NCBI GenBank assembly: GCA_030435675.1
Contig: CM059625.1
Location: forward strand, 5,890,001-5,954,000
Direction of reading: 5' to 3'
DNA length: 64,000 nt
DNA from: Steinernema hermaphroditum
Lineage: Eukaryota > Nematoda > Chromadorea > Rhabditida > Steinernematidae
Shown piece by piece: positions 17,379-28,354 of the stretch. The notes under the pieces are model-generated. The model searched no databases, had not been told where the DNA came from, and worked only from the letters and a program-made list of their open reading frames with translations. Numbering within the stretch: the stretch's first letter is position 1; the number at the start of each line of letters is the position of its first letter. A program made the translations under genes and the position numbers.

Positions 17379-17629
17379 ACACCGCAATGTACATTCCCGG
17401 TTAGCAGCTCGTTACCTGTTTTGGCATGATTTGGTTCCGAAAACGTGTAATATGCAAAGTTCTATTTTTGCTCACTGTAAATCGTTTACTATTTATGACA
17501 AGTTTTAATAATATCCCTGTACATCTCTTTTCCCCCGTACTACTCTCATCTTCGTACTTTCCTTCTAGAGCGTCTTCTGCAGGGTTGTGAATTCAAACGT
17601 GTCCTCTCTTCGATTTCTGTTCTCGACAG

Positions 17630-17635
17630 AATAAA
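17630..17635 (+). promoter_or_regulatory. polyadenylation signal AATAAA of the LDL-receptor-like gene
   Basis: AATAAA about 250 nt after the stop codon, the first canonical hexamer downstream and followed by T-rich sequence. Confidence 0.5.
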
Positions 17636-18453
17636 AGTTCTCTGTTCTTCCGGTTTCTACAGTCCATTTACAAACAGCGTGAATCACATCATTCAACAAA
17701 AACAATTCATTAGGAACTGGTAGCTTCATCGATTACGCCGAACTGCCGGTTTTTCGTTGTGGTCTCTAATGTGCTTGACTGGTTGTGACTCATCGCAGGC
17801 AGTGTTAGCATGTGGGACTCTTTGACTGGCAAAAAGCTGTTGATTATTCGCTTTGAAGTGCTAAGAAAAACATCTGACAGCTTTTATGTCTAATGCAATG
17901 AATCACCTCTCCCGACAGTTCATTAAAATACACCACTCTTTGGAACTTTTAACTATTTTTAACATTTTTACTGGATTGGGAAGCAGTTGGCTGATGTTCA
18001 AATGAATTGATTTCGAATATTTAAATAAACTGCTTTAGCGTAGAACCTTACAAAATCGGTTTACACTATAAAAACTATAACATTCACAATGCATTCAATC
18101 TTTGTACCCTGCAGTACGTTTGGACATTGGTATGAGCTGTGCGAGTTTGCAGGATTTTTACAGAAACCCATCCCTTTTTAGTTCTCTAATCCACTCGAAA
18201 TACTAAGACCACGTAAGGATCATGTGACGACCAAGATGGGACCCATCGCCTCGAAGTGTTAATCTTTAAAGATCTTTGAACTTAACCACCATTTCTCATC
18301 GAGACAACATTTATTATGGTTGCTTTAACATAAAGAGATTTGTTAGGAACACTCTAGAAGCTCGTTCCAGAGACTTATAATATCATATTTGACTTAATTA
18401 ACTCCATTTATCGGGTTAATAATTGTTTTCAACCCTTATTATATTTGCGGAAA
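17636..18453. other. intergenic, convergent gene ends
   Basis: AT-rich interval between the 3' ends of the LDL-receptor-like gene (+) and the GAS1-like gene (-). No open frame or repeat recognised. Confidence 0.5.
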
Positions 18454-20360
18454 TCACCAAGCGAAGAGCATCGTCAGCAGCACGGAAATTGAAATGGCGA
18501 CACTTCCTGCCGAAGAGGGTTGCGTAGTTGTGTCGATCTTCGATGTCGTCTTCGGTGTGGGTTGACTATCGCTGGATTCGCTTATTTCCGGCGCGTGGTT
18601 GACGATGTTGACATGTGACGGCTCTCCACTGCACGCCTTCAAGGTGCCATTCTTGAGCTGCTCGCACAACTGATCCTCTTTGTCAGTGCAGGTGCATGAC
18701 TGGAAAGGGGCGCCTTGTTCGGTGGCGAATGTGGCCTGTAGCAGAGAGCGGCACTTCTCCGAGCACTGCCCCTTAGCCGCCTCGGACTCACATTCCGAAA
18801 TGAACACTTGCCATTTGGCGTTACACTAAATTAAGCGGAACTTTCAATCTAGCAACGCGTCGAATGCGTACCGGAAGACTGGCATCACACACCAGTTTGG
18901 CCAGATCACAATGGATGGGCTGCATGTTGGGAAGGAAATTGCATTTCTCGAGTTCCGTACGACCGGTCAGGCAGCTGGTATCGGTGCGCAGCAGAGTGCG
19001 TCCTTTGCGGTTTTGGAACAAGTTGAGGACGGCCTTTCTGCACTGAGGCTGACATGTGTTCGTGTTGCTAAAATAGGAGAAAACGTTGAAATAGGCCTTA
19101 AAGATGTTTGTACACAGTATCCGCATCTTACAAGGGAACCTTCTGAAGTGTCCGCCTCGGATCGAGCCGAAAATTGACACGCAGGTAGGCTTACACATCA
19201 AACCCAAACGGGTGTTTACATGGTCTAGTATGCGTACAAGCCGGTGCCCTTTTGAGGTTGGCGTTCATTAATGTAGGCCTACCTATGTACATGTTTCAAA
19301 GACGAAAACGGTTGAAATGCTCATCACCTCAGCGTCATCTTTCTCTAAACATATCTCTGTTTGGTCGATCATTACTAAAAGGCGTTGTTCTACTGAAACC
19401 ATTCAGTGTCTGCACGTCAGTTGTGATAGTAATCTGATGGAATCCTGTGCGTTTTGCACCGGCATCAGGACATCGCGTTTTGGCTGAATGCGCTGGAACT
19501 ATACGAATGACTCAGGGCTCAAATCGGATTATAGTTATGCGCTGTGGTGCAGAGTCAAAGGCCGCAGTTCGGTGTCCTCTCATCGAATTGCAATTCAGCA
19601 CGAAGTCGCCAAATGGTCATTTACATGTGCTGCACTTAATTGAATCCAGTAGTGAATGCTCGTGTGAGCGCTCAAGAAGATACACTTGAAACGATCCTTC
19701 ACGGATGTCGGCAATGGGAGTGAGAGGCGAAGAAGTAAAGACCGTAATGTTTACTGTGTGCAACGATCAAAGCGCAGTCGAGACGTATAATGAGAGGGGC
19801 GTTTGTTTGCATAGAGCGGCTAAAGTGACCACAAGATTTATGTTTTTCATAGTTATGCGCAACCCAAAAAATGAACGGCATAAAAGAACAACTTCTTCTC
19901 CAAAATATGATTAAGCCTATGTGTGCAAATAAGCGTGCGCCACATTCGATTAAAAAAAAAGAGAAAGGACCAGTAAAGCTGTATTGTAGCACTATTTACA
20001 AACACGACTTGTGTCACTGAATGCAGTCGTATTTTGTATTCCTAGCATACAACTTTTACTGTAAATGAGTAATATTATTTGGTTGAATAACTGAAATCTT
20101 ACAATTGAAACCCTAGAAATCTGAAGCTTATACTAAGGAAAGGTGCATGCCAATAAGTTCACATCTCATCAGTATTTTCTTTAAGATGAAAACATATAAA
20201 TGACCAACCATGTTGCCTGAAGATATCCAAGTCTGTGGACGCAGTCCGTATCCTCCTCGCACTCCTTGTTCGCCTTTATGCATTCTTCGGAAAATTTACT
20301 TGGATCGCCCCAAACGGAATATGGAATGAGCAGCAGTAGAGAAAATGCGTAAATCGACAT
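18454..20360 (-). CDS. GDNF-receptor-alpha/GAS1-domain protein, GPI-anchored
   Basis: Cell-surface Cys-rich protein resembling GAS1 and GFR-alpha co-receptors. Exons (minus): 20360..20209, 19067..18872, 18825..18454; 720 nt, 239 aa. Residues 1-18 are a signal peptide (MSIYAFSLLLLIPYSVWG). Module 1 starts ECIKANKECEEDTDC and continues into CQPQCRKAVLNLF; module 2 includes ELEKC, CDLAKLVCDAS, CNAKWQVFISEC, CSEKCRSLL, FQSCTC and CEQL. The CNxxWxxF...C...C...CR spacing matches GAS1/GFR-alpha repeats. A Ser/Thr/Pro linker (~195-220) and a C-terminal hydrophobic run after small residues (SSAGS, then VAISISVLLTMLF) form a GPI-anchor signal. In C. elegans the GAS1-like protein is PHG-1; orthology is inferred only. 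Intron 1 is 1.14 kb, far longer than most here, and its donor (ATG|GTTGGT) is non-optimal but restores phase and a Cys codon. Confidence 0.78.
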
Positions 20361-23300
20361 CTGAAAACCGAACGACCTTAGGACATGTGGACCATATAAT
20401 CGCCAGCGGTCGCTGTATTTGATCAGAATAGTGGCGGAGAGCCGTGTTGCGCGACCTGCGTCGACGCCCTCTCGGAGAGCCTGAGAGTGACTGTCAACAG
20501 TACTTCGGCCGGAGCGGCGACTTTTCTGCTGTGTCGCCGGCCGCTAATTCGAGACCGGTTCTAGAAAAATAATGGACACTGGGTCCGGTCAAATGTCAGA
20601 CGAAGTCGCTTCTCGTAGACACCCTCAGGACTGCGCTCCTTTGAGGATGGCGGCGATAATCCCTCCCGAGCACTTTTTTCGGTCAGAAGTGATGGGCGCG
20701 CGAGAACCACTCCTCACTTATGAAATCGGGATGAGCAGCCGGAGGGCTCCCAAAAAAGCAGCTCGAACCACTCGGCCAAGGAACAAGTCGAAACGCACAG
20801 TCAGCCGATTGGCCTCTGTCTGGTCAGAAGAGTTATATGAGTAAGCGCTCCGCCAGTTCATTTAACTTCGGTCCACTTTGCCCGTCTCGTGCCCTCCTTC
20901 CGAGGCAAGGGAGAGCGTTCTTCTCTTTGAGGAAAACTCGACTGAAGAGAACGAAAAGGAGCGAACAGTGCTAATCGGGTCGTGCGGCTGAATCACGACT
21001 GAATAAGAGCTCGGAGATTAGCACAACAATGATGATCGGCCACCTTGTTAAGCTTCCACTTCTTAAAATCGCGATGAACAAGTTTGCTAAGAGTGGTGAC
21101 GGAGCACAAAAAAAAAACTGTTTTTTGTGCTTGTAAAAAACACAACAACAGTAATCCGTCAAGTGGTTCTTTGCATTTGTTGAAAACAGAGAGAAGTTCA
21201 CTAGCTGTACACCTACATTCAATGTTGATGGTGATGAAATTGAAGTTTAAGCCTTCCTACAAGTAATGACACACTTTAATGCTCACTACGTTTGAACAGT
21301 TACGACAACTTCCCGAACACTTTTATGCATCTCACATGTAAGGCACTCAATTAAACGTTGGACGTCACTTCTGCAGGTAAAACGAGGTCAAAAGACGTTG
21401 GGAAAGTGAAGTTGACGTAAACAACGAAATCGAGGTAATGAACACAGGTCGTCGAACGCGATTAACCGTCATAAGCTATACGTCCTTTTCGAACTGCAAA
21501 GCAGTACGTTGCTCTGCCCTTGAAACAATGATGCTTTCTTTGATACATTATAGATTTCTTCATTATCTTACTTTCAAATTGAAATCAGTTATTTCCCAGT
21601 AATTCCAGTTTAATTGCCTTTTCTTTTTGGTTTGGCTTTAGCTACAACAACTTCGAGTTTGATGTTATAATGTAAACATAGATCGCCTTGTGGGTGGGGT
21701 TGGCAGTTGAGTAAGTCAGAATAAGTGGCAGAGCAATTATATGGGAATCAAAGAAGCTGCTTCACCATCGGCGGAAGATTTGTATCTCCGAGGCACACGA
21801 AATTTTTTCCCGTGGATGAAAAATTTGCCTGACTCGAAATCTGACTCGTACCGACTAGAAATAATCAGGCTGATTTTTGGCATTATGCCCCAAATCGTCG
21901 GCTTAAGACTGACTCGAAATACATTCTAGATTTCTCCACTCTCTTACTTTCAAATCCAAATCAGCTGTTTCCCCGTAACTCTAGCTCAATTACCACTACA
22001 TTTTGACTTTAGCTACAACAGCTTTCATTATTGTCAAGGAAGTTCGGAATGGTGAAAAGAATATTATTTGCGCATTCGACTGACTCGACTGCCACCTCTA
22101 CTTTTACACGATTTTCAGAGATTTAGTGATATACTATACTCCATTTCATACTACTTAAAGTTTTCCTTAATATTGGCGATTTTTTATTTCTTAGATATTT
22201 GACATCGCGTTTTGGATTTTTCATTGGTTGGCTCGTCCATCTGCCCTCTCGAAATGAGTTTAACAAACGATATTTACTAGCCATCCTTGTTGGCGTGATA
22301 ATGTCCCAGCTCTCAGAGGGGGTTGCTTCGTTGCTTCATCCACCTGGCCAAAAGAATCTTCCGACAAGTGAAGTGATCCTGCTCCGTTCGCCATTCGCTC
22401 TTCGAAGTCTGCACACGCCGATGGATACCGTTACAATCTACAATCTCGTTACAATCTTACAATTCAAGAGATTAAGCATAAACCTCGCTATCGTCTTTTA
22501 AACTCATGATCAGTTATCACGAGCTTAATTCGCCTAAAAGGGAACTAAACAATTGTCCTACGAAAAAAGCAGCCTTAGTATACTTATTTGCACTTCATGC
22601 AAAAAAATTTGCACGGAATTTTTTACATGTACCAACTGTTTTCATAATTTTCCGTTTTTTCTCACCACTATTTTTAAAAGGACCTGTTGATGTTTTCCTC
22701 CTGGCCTATCTTTACTCATGAACTTCTGTTGTGATCACTTTTTTTTCTAACATTGTTCTTCGGCTCTTTTGTTTCCCTTTATGTAGGGAAGACCTACTAT
22801 ACAAACGTAAAAACAATTCTATTGTTTTAGTGCTGAACAATTGCCACAATTTTAGAAATTGTAAGTGACGTTACGCCAGTACACTCTACTACGATGACAC
22901 AAACAAGGTTAAGCGATGCACTGTCCGGAAATAATCACAGTCTGTATCACGGTTATTACTGTAAGTAATCACTAAATGAATTTCGCTCTTAACCAAGGAG
23001 CGTGAGAATACGTTCCTAATGAAAATAATCATTGTCGAGCAGCAACAGCTCGAATGTTCGACAGTCAGAAGGTTTCAGAGTGTCGGTACAACGGCCTTGT
23101 CGCAACGCTAAGCGAAAAATAGAAGGTGGCCCGCAATTACTGTCAGAGACGTGGTCTACGAGCGGATGAGGTGGACATCCAAGACTTCAATGCTTCGACG
23201 ACTTTCATGACTTTATTTGATGAATGATACTCAATTACAAACAAAGGATTATCGTGCTGCTGGCTTCATTGCTGGTGCGGGATCGCACCGATCGGTTCAC

Positions 23301-23911
23301 AACACATGTGAGAATCGTAGAAACTCTAGGATTGTCGACAGAAATTCCCCCTTCTTGGGATAGTTGCGATGCAGGTGGCTTTGGAGCTTGAGTTTATCTA
23401 TCGTACGCCTTACAAGACGTCATATATGTACAGCGGGAAACCATCAGTGTAGCTGGTTGAGTGGATTATTGTGCCAATAGCGACGGCCGAGAACGACCAC
23501 TCGCTCAACTCATTCGGCAGACCTCAGAGAGAGTGATTAGACTATCTGACTGTTCAGCAGTGCAGACTGAGATGAGAGAATATCTGCGCATATCAGATCA
23601 AGTTCCACGATCGTTAACGGCTTTCTAAAGGCCATAGACTTTGCGCTCCGTCAGTTTAATAATTTCGTTTCAGGCTAAGCACTTTTCAGGAAATATGGGT
23701 ACTATATGCAGGCCTAAATTTCAACCAAAACAATTAGTGTCTTCGTGAAATTCGTATTGCGCGTCTCTTTTTGCTTATTGCTTCTTTTCTTTTGTTCCTA
23801 CCTTTCCTGTTTCTCCACAGGGTGCGCCAAAAATTCTGCAAATTTTAAATAAAACGATAACCCAGTTAAATTTCGGCCAAATTGCACGAAGCTTAATATT
23901 AACAATCGAAA
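20361..23911. other. gene-poor stretch upstream of the GAS1-like gene
   Basis: A GC-rich block (about 20.40-20.95 kb) lies just upstream of the GAS1-like start codon and probably includes its promoter. It contains an open frame at 20572..20844 (+, 90 codons, basic, no motif) that I cannot support as a gene. The rest is AT-rich and includes the direct repeat listed separately. Confidence 0.4.
21544..22030. repeat. diverged direct repeat pair (about 110 bp units)
   Basis: Units at about 21544..21658 and 21920..22030 share blocks in the same order: TAGATTTCT, CTTACTTTCAAAT, AAATCAG, TGTTTCCC or TATTTCCC, TCAATTAC or TTAATTGC, and TTTAGCTACAACA. The intervening sequence carries repeated GACTCGAAAT motifs. 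This looks like an old duplication or two copies of a non-autonomous element; no coding content seen. Confidence 0.6.
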
Positions 23912-24640
23912 CTATCTAAAAAATAGAATATGACAAGAAATGCTGCAAATGACCACATTGAGCGACGATGCAGGCCTCGAAAAGCTTTTAGAAGTTCTTG
24001 ACGATGGTCGCGCGTGTCTTCGGATGGAAGTCTTCAGGGACTGAAAGTTGGTACGCTTTGTAGAGTTGACCTTGTAAGTAAGTAAGAGGCTCCACACGGA
24101 GTAATCCATCGGGTTTAAACCCAGAGAAGTTGGCGCCCAAAACAATTTGTCTCAAAGCTTGGGACAGATCTCGCGACAGACAGCCATTGTTGATTTCGAT
24201 CCGTGGGACGGCACCCAATCTCATTGGAGGATTTGATTTCCCTCCGGGAAGTGTTTTGAGCCGAAGCGGCCGATCTCCTAGCCCAGGATCTAATTCTGGT
24301 GCACTTCAGGGATAATTTTGGCAATTTTTTTTTGGGTAAGTACTGTAGAACTCGGTCTTGCAAATGGATTTCGTAATGGATTCTGCGTTCCTTGATTTTA
24401 GTGATAATTTCGCGCGGAATTCAAAAATCGCCATGAGGTCTGGTCTAGCATCTGTAATATTCCACGTAGTATCTGTGGCTCTTTCCTGATGAATGTTGTT
24501 TGTTTAAAGTCGCTCAGGAGTTCGAAGTATGACGGATATGTGACAGAACTTTTGAACCACCTTTCGACTGTACACGCTCCACATGCGCTCTCAGGACAAG
24601 CCCTTTCACAAGATAGTGGAGACCTTAGCATCAACGTTAA
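23912..24640 (-). mobile_element. degenerate mariner/Tc1-type transposase relic
   Basis: The minus-strand frame ending at 23912 contains a run resembling the end of the mariner/Tc1 DDE domain: APTSLGLNPMDYSVW, then YKVNSTKR and QSLKTSIRRH. The family pattern is SPDLNPxDYxxW...LK.xI...W. Further upstream on the same strand (24634 towards 24400) a frame contains TVERWFKSS, like the helix-turn-helix segment of mariner transposases. The parts lie in different frames separated by stops, so it is a dead copy. A possible terminal sequence is at 23820 (GGGTGCGCCAAAAATTCTG), but no matching opposite terminus was found, so the boundaries are approximate. Confidence 0.55.
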
Positions 24641-27600
24641 CTTTGTACTATCGGCCTCTGGGATCCACGCGGAATCTCCTAAAAATAAAATACAACTAGC
24701 AGCGAGTACAACAGTACTGTAGTGAAAATAGCGCGGAACATATATAGCGTGACGTCAGTGAGAAGAAAGCGGCAAAACAACAAAAACTTTTGGATTTAAA
24801 TTGCGCTACAGTATCCACGGGATATCTAGAAAACAAAGTTTTGGAATTGAAGAACTCGAAACAAAATTGTATAAAAATGTCCCACCATAACGGAAATTCG
24901 TCGAGTTGACACCACAGCAACGGATGGAAAAATTATTGTTTATTTTAAATTTTTAAATTTTAAATCTAAATTTTTGTTAATCTTGCTCCAAGCCCTCAGA
25001 GCCGATTCAATGGACAACAAATGTGATGTGATGTCGCAAAGAAAGCAGCTGATATGCTTCTAGGGATTTTTTCGATGGGTATCTGAGCATGAGCGGTACA
25101 GGCACTTTCCTATGACAATATTTTTTGTACACGCTTCCTCAGCAATTCTTTGTTTCCATCACTAGATGTTCTTAAGAAAATGCCGAATAAGAACGTCCTT
25201 GTTGAGAATACGGAGAATTGACTTACGCAGAATCCTCTTCCCACATAGTAGAACCTTCACATGTACTCCAAACGATGGTACCTTTCAGTCCCTCGGTCGA
25301 AATTATGCTTGCTTCACAATGCTTTATGTATGTGAAAATAACAGACTGCAGTTCTGGAAAACAGTGCCTATTCATCGAATCAGGGCATTGTCGGCATTCT
25401 CATTACCCCCTTAGCTGTACGTCACCATGTGATGTAAAAATTAACTTAAGCGAACGACAAATGTGTATTCTAAAATTGAGTTCGTCGAGAATAGTCACAA
25501 CGGTAACCCGATTTTACGTTTGACTTCCATTTATGTCAACAATGTCTAGTCAAGTTTTCTAGACAGGAATAAACCACAAAACGTGGGTGGTTCGGAAGTT
25601 CCTGTAAAGACATTCGGATCCGCTTCCGTACACATTTATCATCCAGCTGGAGACGATTGTCATAGGCATGTGTTCCATGGCGTCTGCAGACACAAAACAA
25701 GAACCTCAGTGCTGATCAATGCTGCATGTTTCAAACGAGTCATCATAAACGATGGGAACCTTTTTGTTCAACAGCAGAATGTTCTCCTAAGCAGCCTTTA
25801 TCTTGCTGCACATGCTTCATTTCCTTTATTTTCTTTGCGTAAATAAACATGTCTTAACGTCATATGTTGTTCACAGTGTACGGTAACGCATCGGCTTTTC
25901 GACAACAGCTACGCGATGATTAATAATCGTATCTTCTATGCGTGAGCTGAGGATTCAGCAAACACAAAAGCTTCTGTCCTGTCCAAGTTTTTCAGCGGTA
26001 TTACATAGGTACTAGTAGCTACGATTTTCTGCATTAGCAATCAAGAACGTGCCAAATAGAAATGTTCATCGTTCGTGTAATTTTCCGCTTCTATCGGTAG
26101 TGGTGAAATCGTGGAAATGCCGTAATAGTGGCCGAAAAACCAGGAACCGGAACCGGCCGCATCCCTACCACAGACCAATTTTGGAGTCCTGTCGAGAAAC
26201 TTTCAAGTGAACTGACTTTGGGTTAACAAGATGCCAACTCTAGTAGGTAACATGAAATAATAGCTATGATGAATACTGATCATGATGATCTCAAAATACC
26301 TGCCCTCTCCATTGCTGATTGTTGCATCCCAAATGACGCGGATAAGTTTTATATCTCTTTTTCAACGTCAAAAATAATGTCATTGTTAGACGCTGCTAGC
26401 AAGTACACACCACTTACGTATCGTACTCGACTCTTAAGGTCCAAGATCATATGTTGCGTAGTTCTATAGAGAAGTGCAATTTGTATTTTTATTTACCAGC
26501 CGGGCTAATGCCAATACTTGCGTTAGTTCACGGAGTCGACAGTCGCCTCGCTTCACCGAACATGTATATGTGTTCCCACGTCTTTGAAAACAATGGCGGG
26601 AACGGCTGAGTAATTCGAGTTATTTAATTATTTTCTTGTGGGCGCTTACGAGGGAGACTAGGATCATTTTAGTAATATACTTTGGACACAGGACGTAGTT
26701 CACATAGACAAAAAAGTAAGCAGACAGCTGCAAGACTTAGTTATCTAATATTTTGGTAGACGTCTGACGTCGCCATCTCGTTAGACAGAAATCACGTTAT
26801 AACATAATGCTCACATGAGCGATGTTCTGATGTTGTTTTGGTTATTTTCGACTCTACTTACCGCCGAAAGTATACAAATAGCAGGCTGTATTTCGAATCA
26901 GTAGACGGAAAAGATCAGACCTGGATTTGTCTAGGGAAACAAGTGAAATCATTCTTTTCAAAATTTACCTTTCTCAATGCACCTGAGAAAGGATCTAATG
27001 AAGGATTACGTTATAATTCATAGCAAGATCCAAGTTAATTTTTTCACCCGGATGCCTGGTGCATGTGAACCGTTATGCGACTCAAACGTCATTTGCTCTG
27101 TCTCTTGACTCTGGACTACGTCCGGAGTCTGGGCGTAATCATAAAGAGCATAAATCCTTCTATAAGTACATGTAAAAATATAGCCATGTAGAACGGTAAG
27201 ACACTTGTTGTCCATTCTTCAAAGAGCGTTTTTATTCACCTATGAGAGCAATTGTAGACGAAATAATACGCGTTGATTTCCAATGAACATCTCCTTGAAA
27301 AGGACACCCCACACTGTACGCAATGGAAAACATCTGAAGGACTCTAGGAATTTTACGATTTCTCATTCTGGTAGTATACAAATATTTGGAAAGAAAATGA
27401 GTGAGTTCGTTCGGACAAAAGAAAAACACCAAGCCATCATAGAGTTATTTGCTGACAATTATTTGACGCATGACCTTTATTATATTTTGGATGACACTTG
27501 CTAGAAAGAACCAACTGAAACTTTAGCACCTTTCTCAATATTTACTTTCTTATAACGCTCATGTCGCCCAGAACAATCACAGATCTCTAATCGTACACTT

Positions 27601-27837
27601 TGCTAGAAGCTGAATTGATGATTCCTCGTCCTTCAGAACATTATTTCCAAGGAAGAAAACTTGTCGGAGAATGCACCTTTGTGTTCTGCGTCTTCTTGAT
27701 TTTCAGTTAGCTCATGCAATTTAGCAGAAGGCGCAAAAAATTCGGACTCCGTTCCATCTAAGGGAGAGCACTAGAGGTCGGCGAAATTCACCTTCTTCTA
27801 CTTATGCTGCTTCCGTTTCTTCCACATGTTACAAGTA
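24641..27837. other. gene-poor AT-rich stretch
   Basis: No gene recognised. It includes a low-complexity TTTTAAATTT run near 24940..24980 and a diverged relative of the 27.8 kb MITE (listed separately). Short open frames show no motif. Confidence 0.4.
26145..26215. repeat. diverged fragment of the MITE found at 27.8 kb
   Basis: The blocks ACCAATTTTGGAGTCC, TCGAGAAACTTTCAAGTG and CTGACTT match the arm of the MITE (ACCAATTTTGAAGTCC, TCGAGAAACTTCCAAGTG, CTGGCTT) with scattered substitutions. Only one arm-like segment is recognisable. Confidence 0.55.
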
Positions 27838-28208
27838 GAGTTGTCACCGGGTCGAACCCGAAAATCCTCATTTTTTGCAGTACGGACCAATTTTGAAGTC
27901 CAATCGAGAAACTTCCAAGTGCGCTGGCTTCGCCCCAACGTCGCGGCCCGGAATAGTCAAAAAATTTGACCGAAGAACGAAAAAGTTCATTCAAAAATTT
28001 TCGGGTTCAGATTTTCGGGTTCGGGTTCGGGTTTTTCGGGTTTCACCCTTAATTGGACCTTGTTTTGTTGTTCGGTCAAAATTTTTTGATTATGCTGGGC
28101 CGCGACATTGGGGCGAAGCCAGCGCACTTGAAAGTTTCTCGTTTGGACTACAAAATTGGTCCGTATTGCAAAAAATGCGAATTTTCGGGTTCGACCCGAT
28201 GACAACTC
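27838..28208. mobile_element. MITE-like element with ~150-bp terminal inverted repeats and TA flanks
   Basis: The left end reads TA-GAGTTGTCACCGGGTCG and the right end CGACCCGATGACAACTC-TA. The two arms (about 27838..27985 and 28065..28208) are inverted copies at roughly 85-90% identity by eye, sharing blocks such as GTCGAACCCG, ACCAATTTTG, AAACTT, AAGTGCGCTGGCTTCGCCCC and GGCCGCGAC or GGCCCGG. The ~80-nt centre contains TCGGGTT repeats. TA on both sides is the target-site duplication typical of Tc1/mariner elements, so this is probably a non-autonomous derivative. It has no transposase of its own. The long open frames crossing it are by-products of the palindrome. Confidence 0.75.
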
Positions 28209-28235
28209 TAGTTACAAGATCTATCTTATCTATCT

Positions 28236-28354
28236 ATAAATATTTAGTCGTCACAAAGAGAAGGGTAGTGTTGCATTCGATGACGATGCTTGTCATCTTG
28301 TCATCGTCATCGAATGCAACACTACCCTTCTCTTTGTGACGACTAAATATTTAT
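28236..28354. repeat. perfect 53-bp inverted repeat with 13-nt loop
   Basis: Arms 28236..28288 and 28302..28354 are exact reverse complements, from ATAAATATTTAGTCG to ATTCGATGACGATG on the left. The loop is 28289..28301 (CTTGTCATCTTGT). Transcription of either strand would give a perfect hairpin. It begins 27 nt after the MITE's right flank. Possible explanations: a very young fold-back insertion, a hairpin small-RNA source, or a fold-back assembly artefact. Confidence 0.9.

Noticed and set aside
20572..20844. 90-codon frame (+) in a GC-rich block
   Set aside because: Basic, no domain, no clear splice partner; probably promoter-associated sequence.
27875..28339. 154-codon open frame (+) with repeated protein-like blocks
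   Set aside because: The apparent protein repeats come from the inverted arms of the MITE and the adjacent fold-back.
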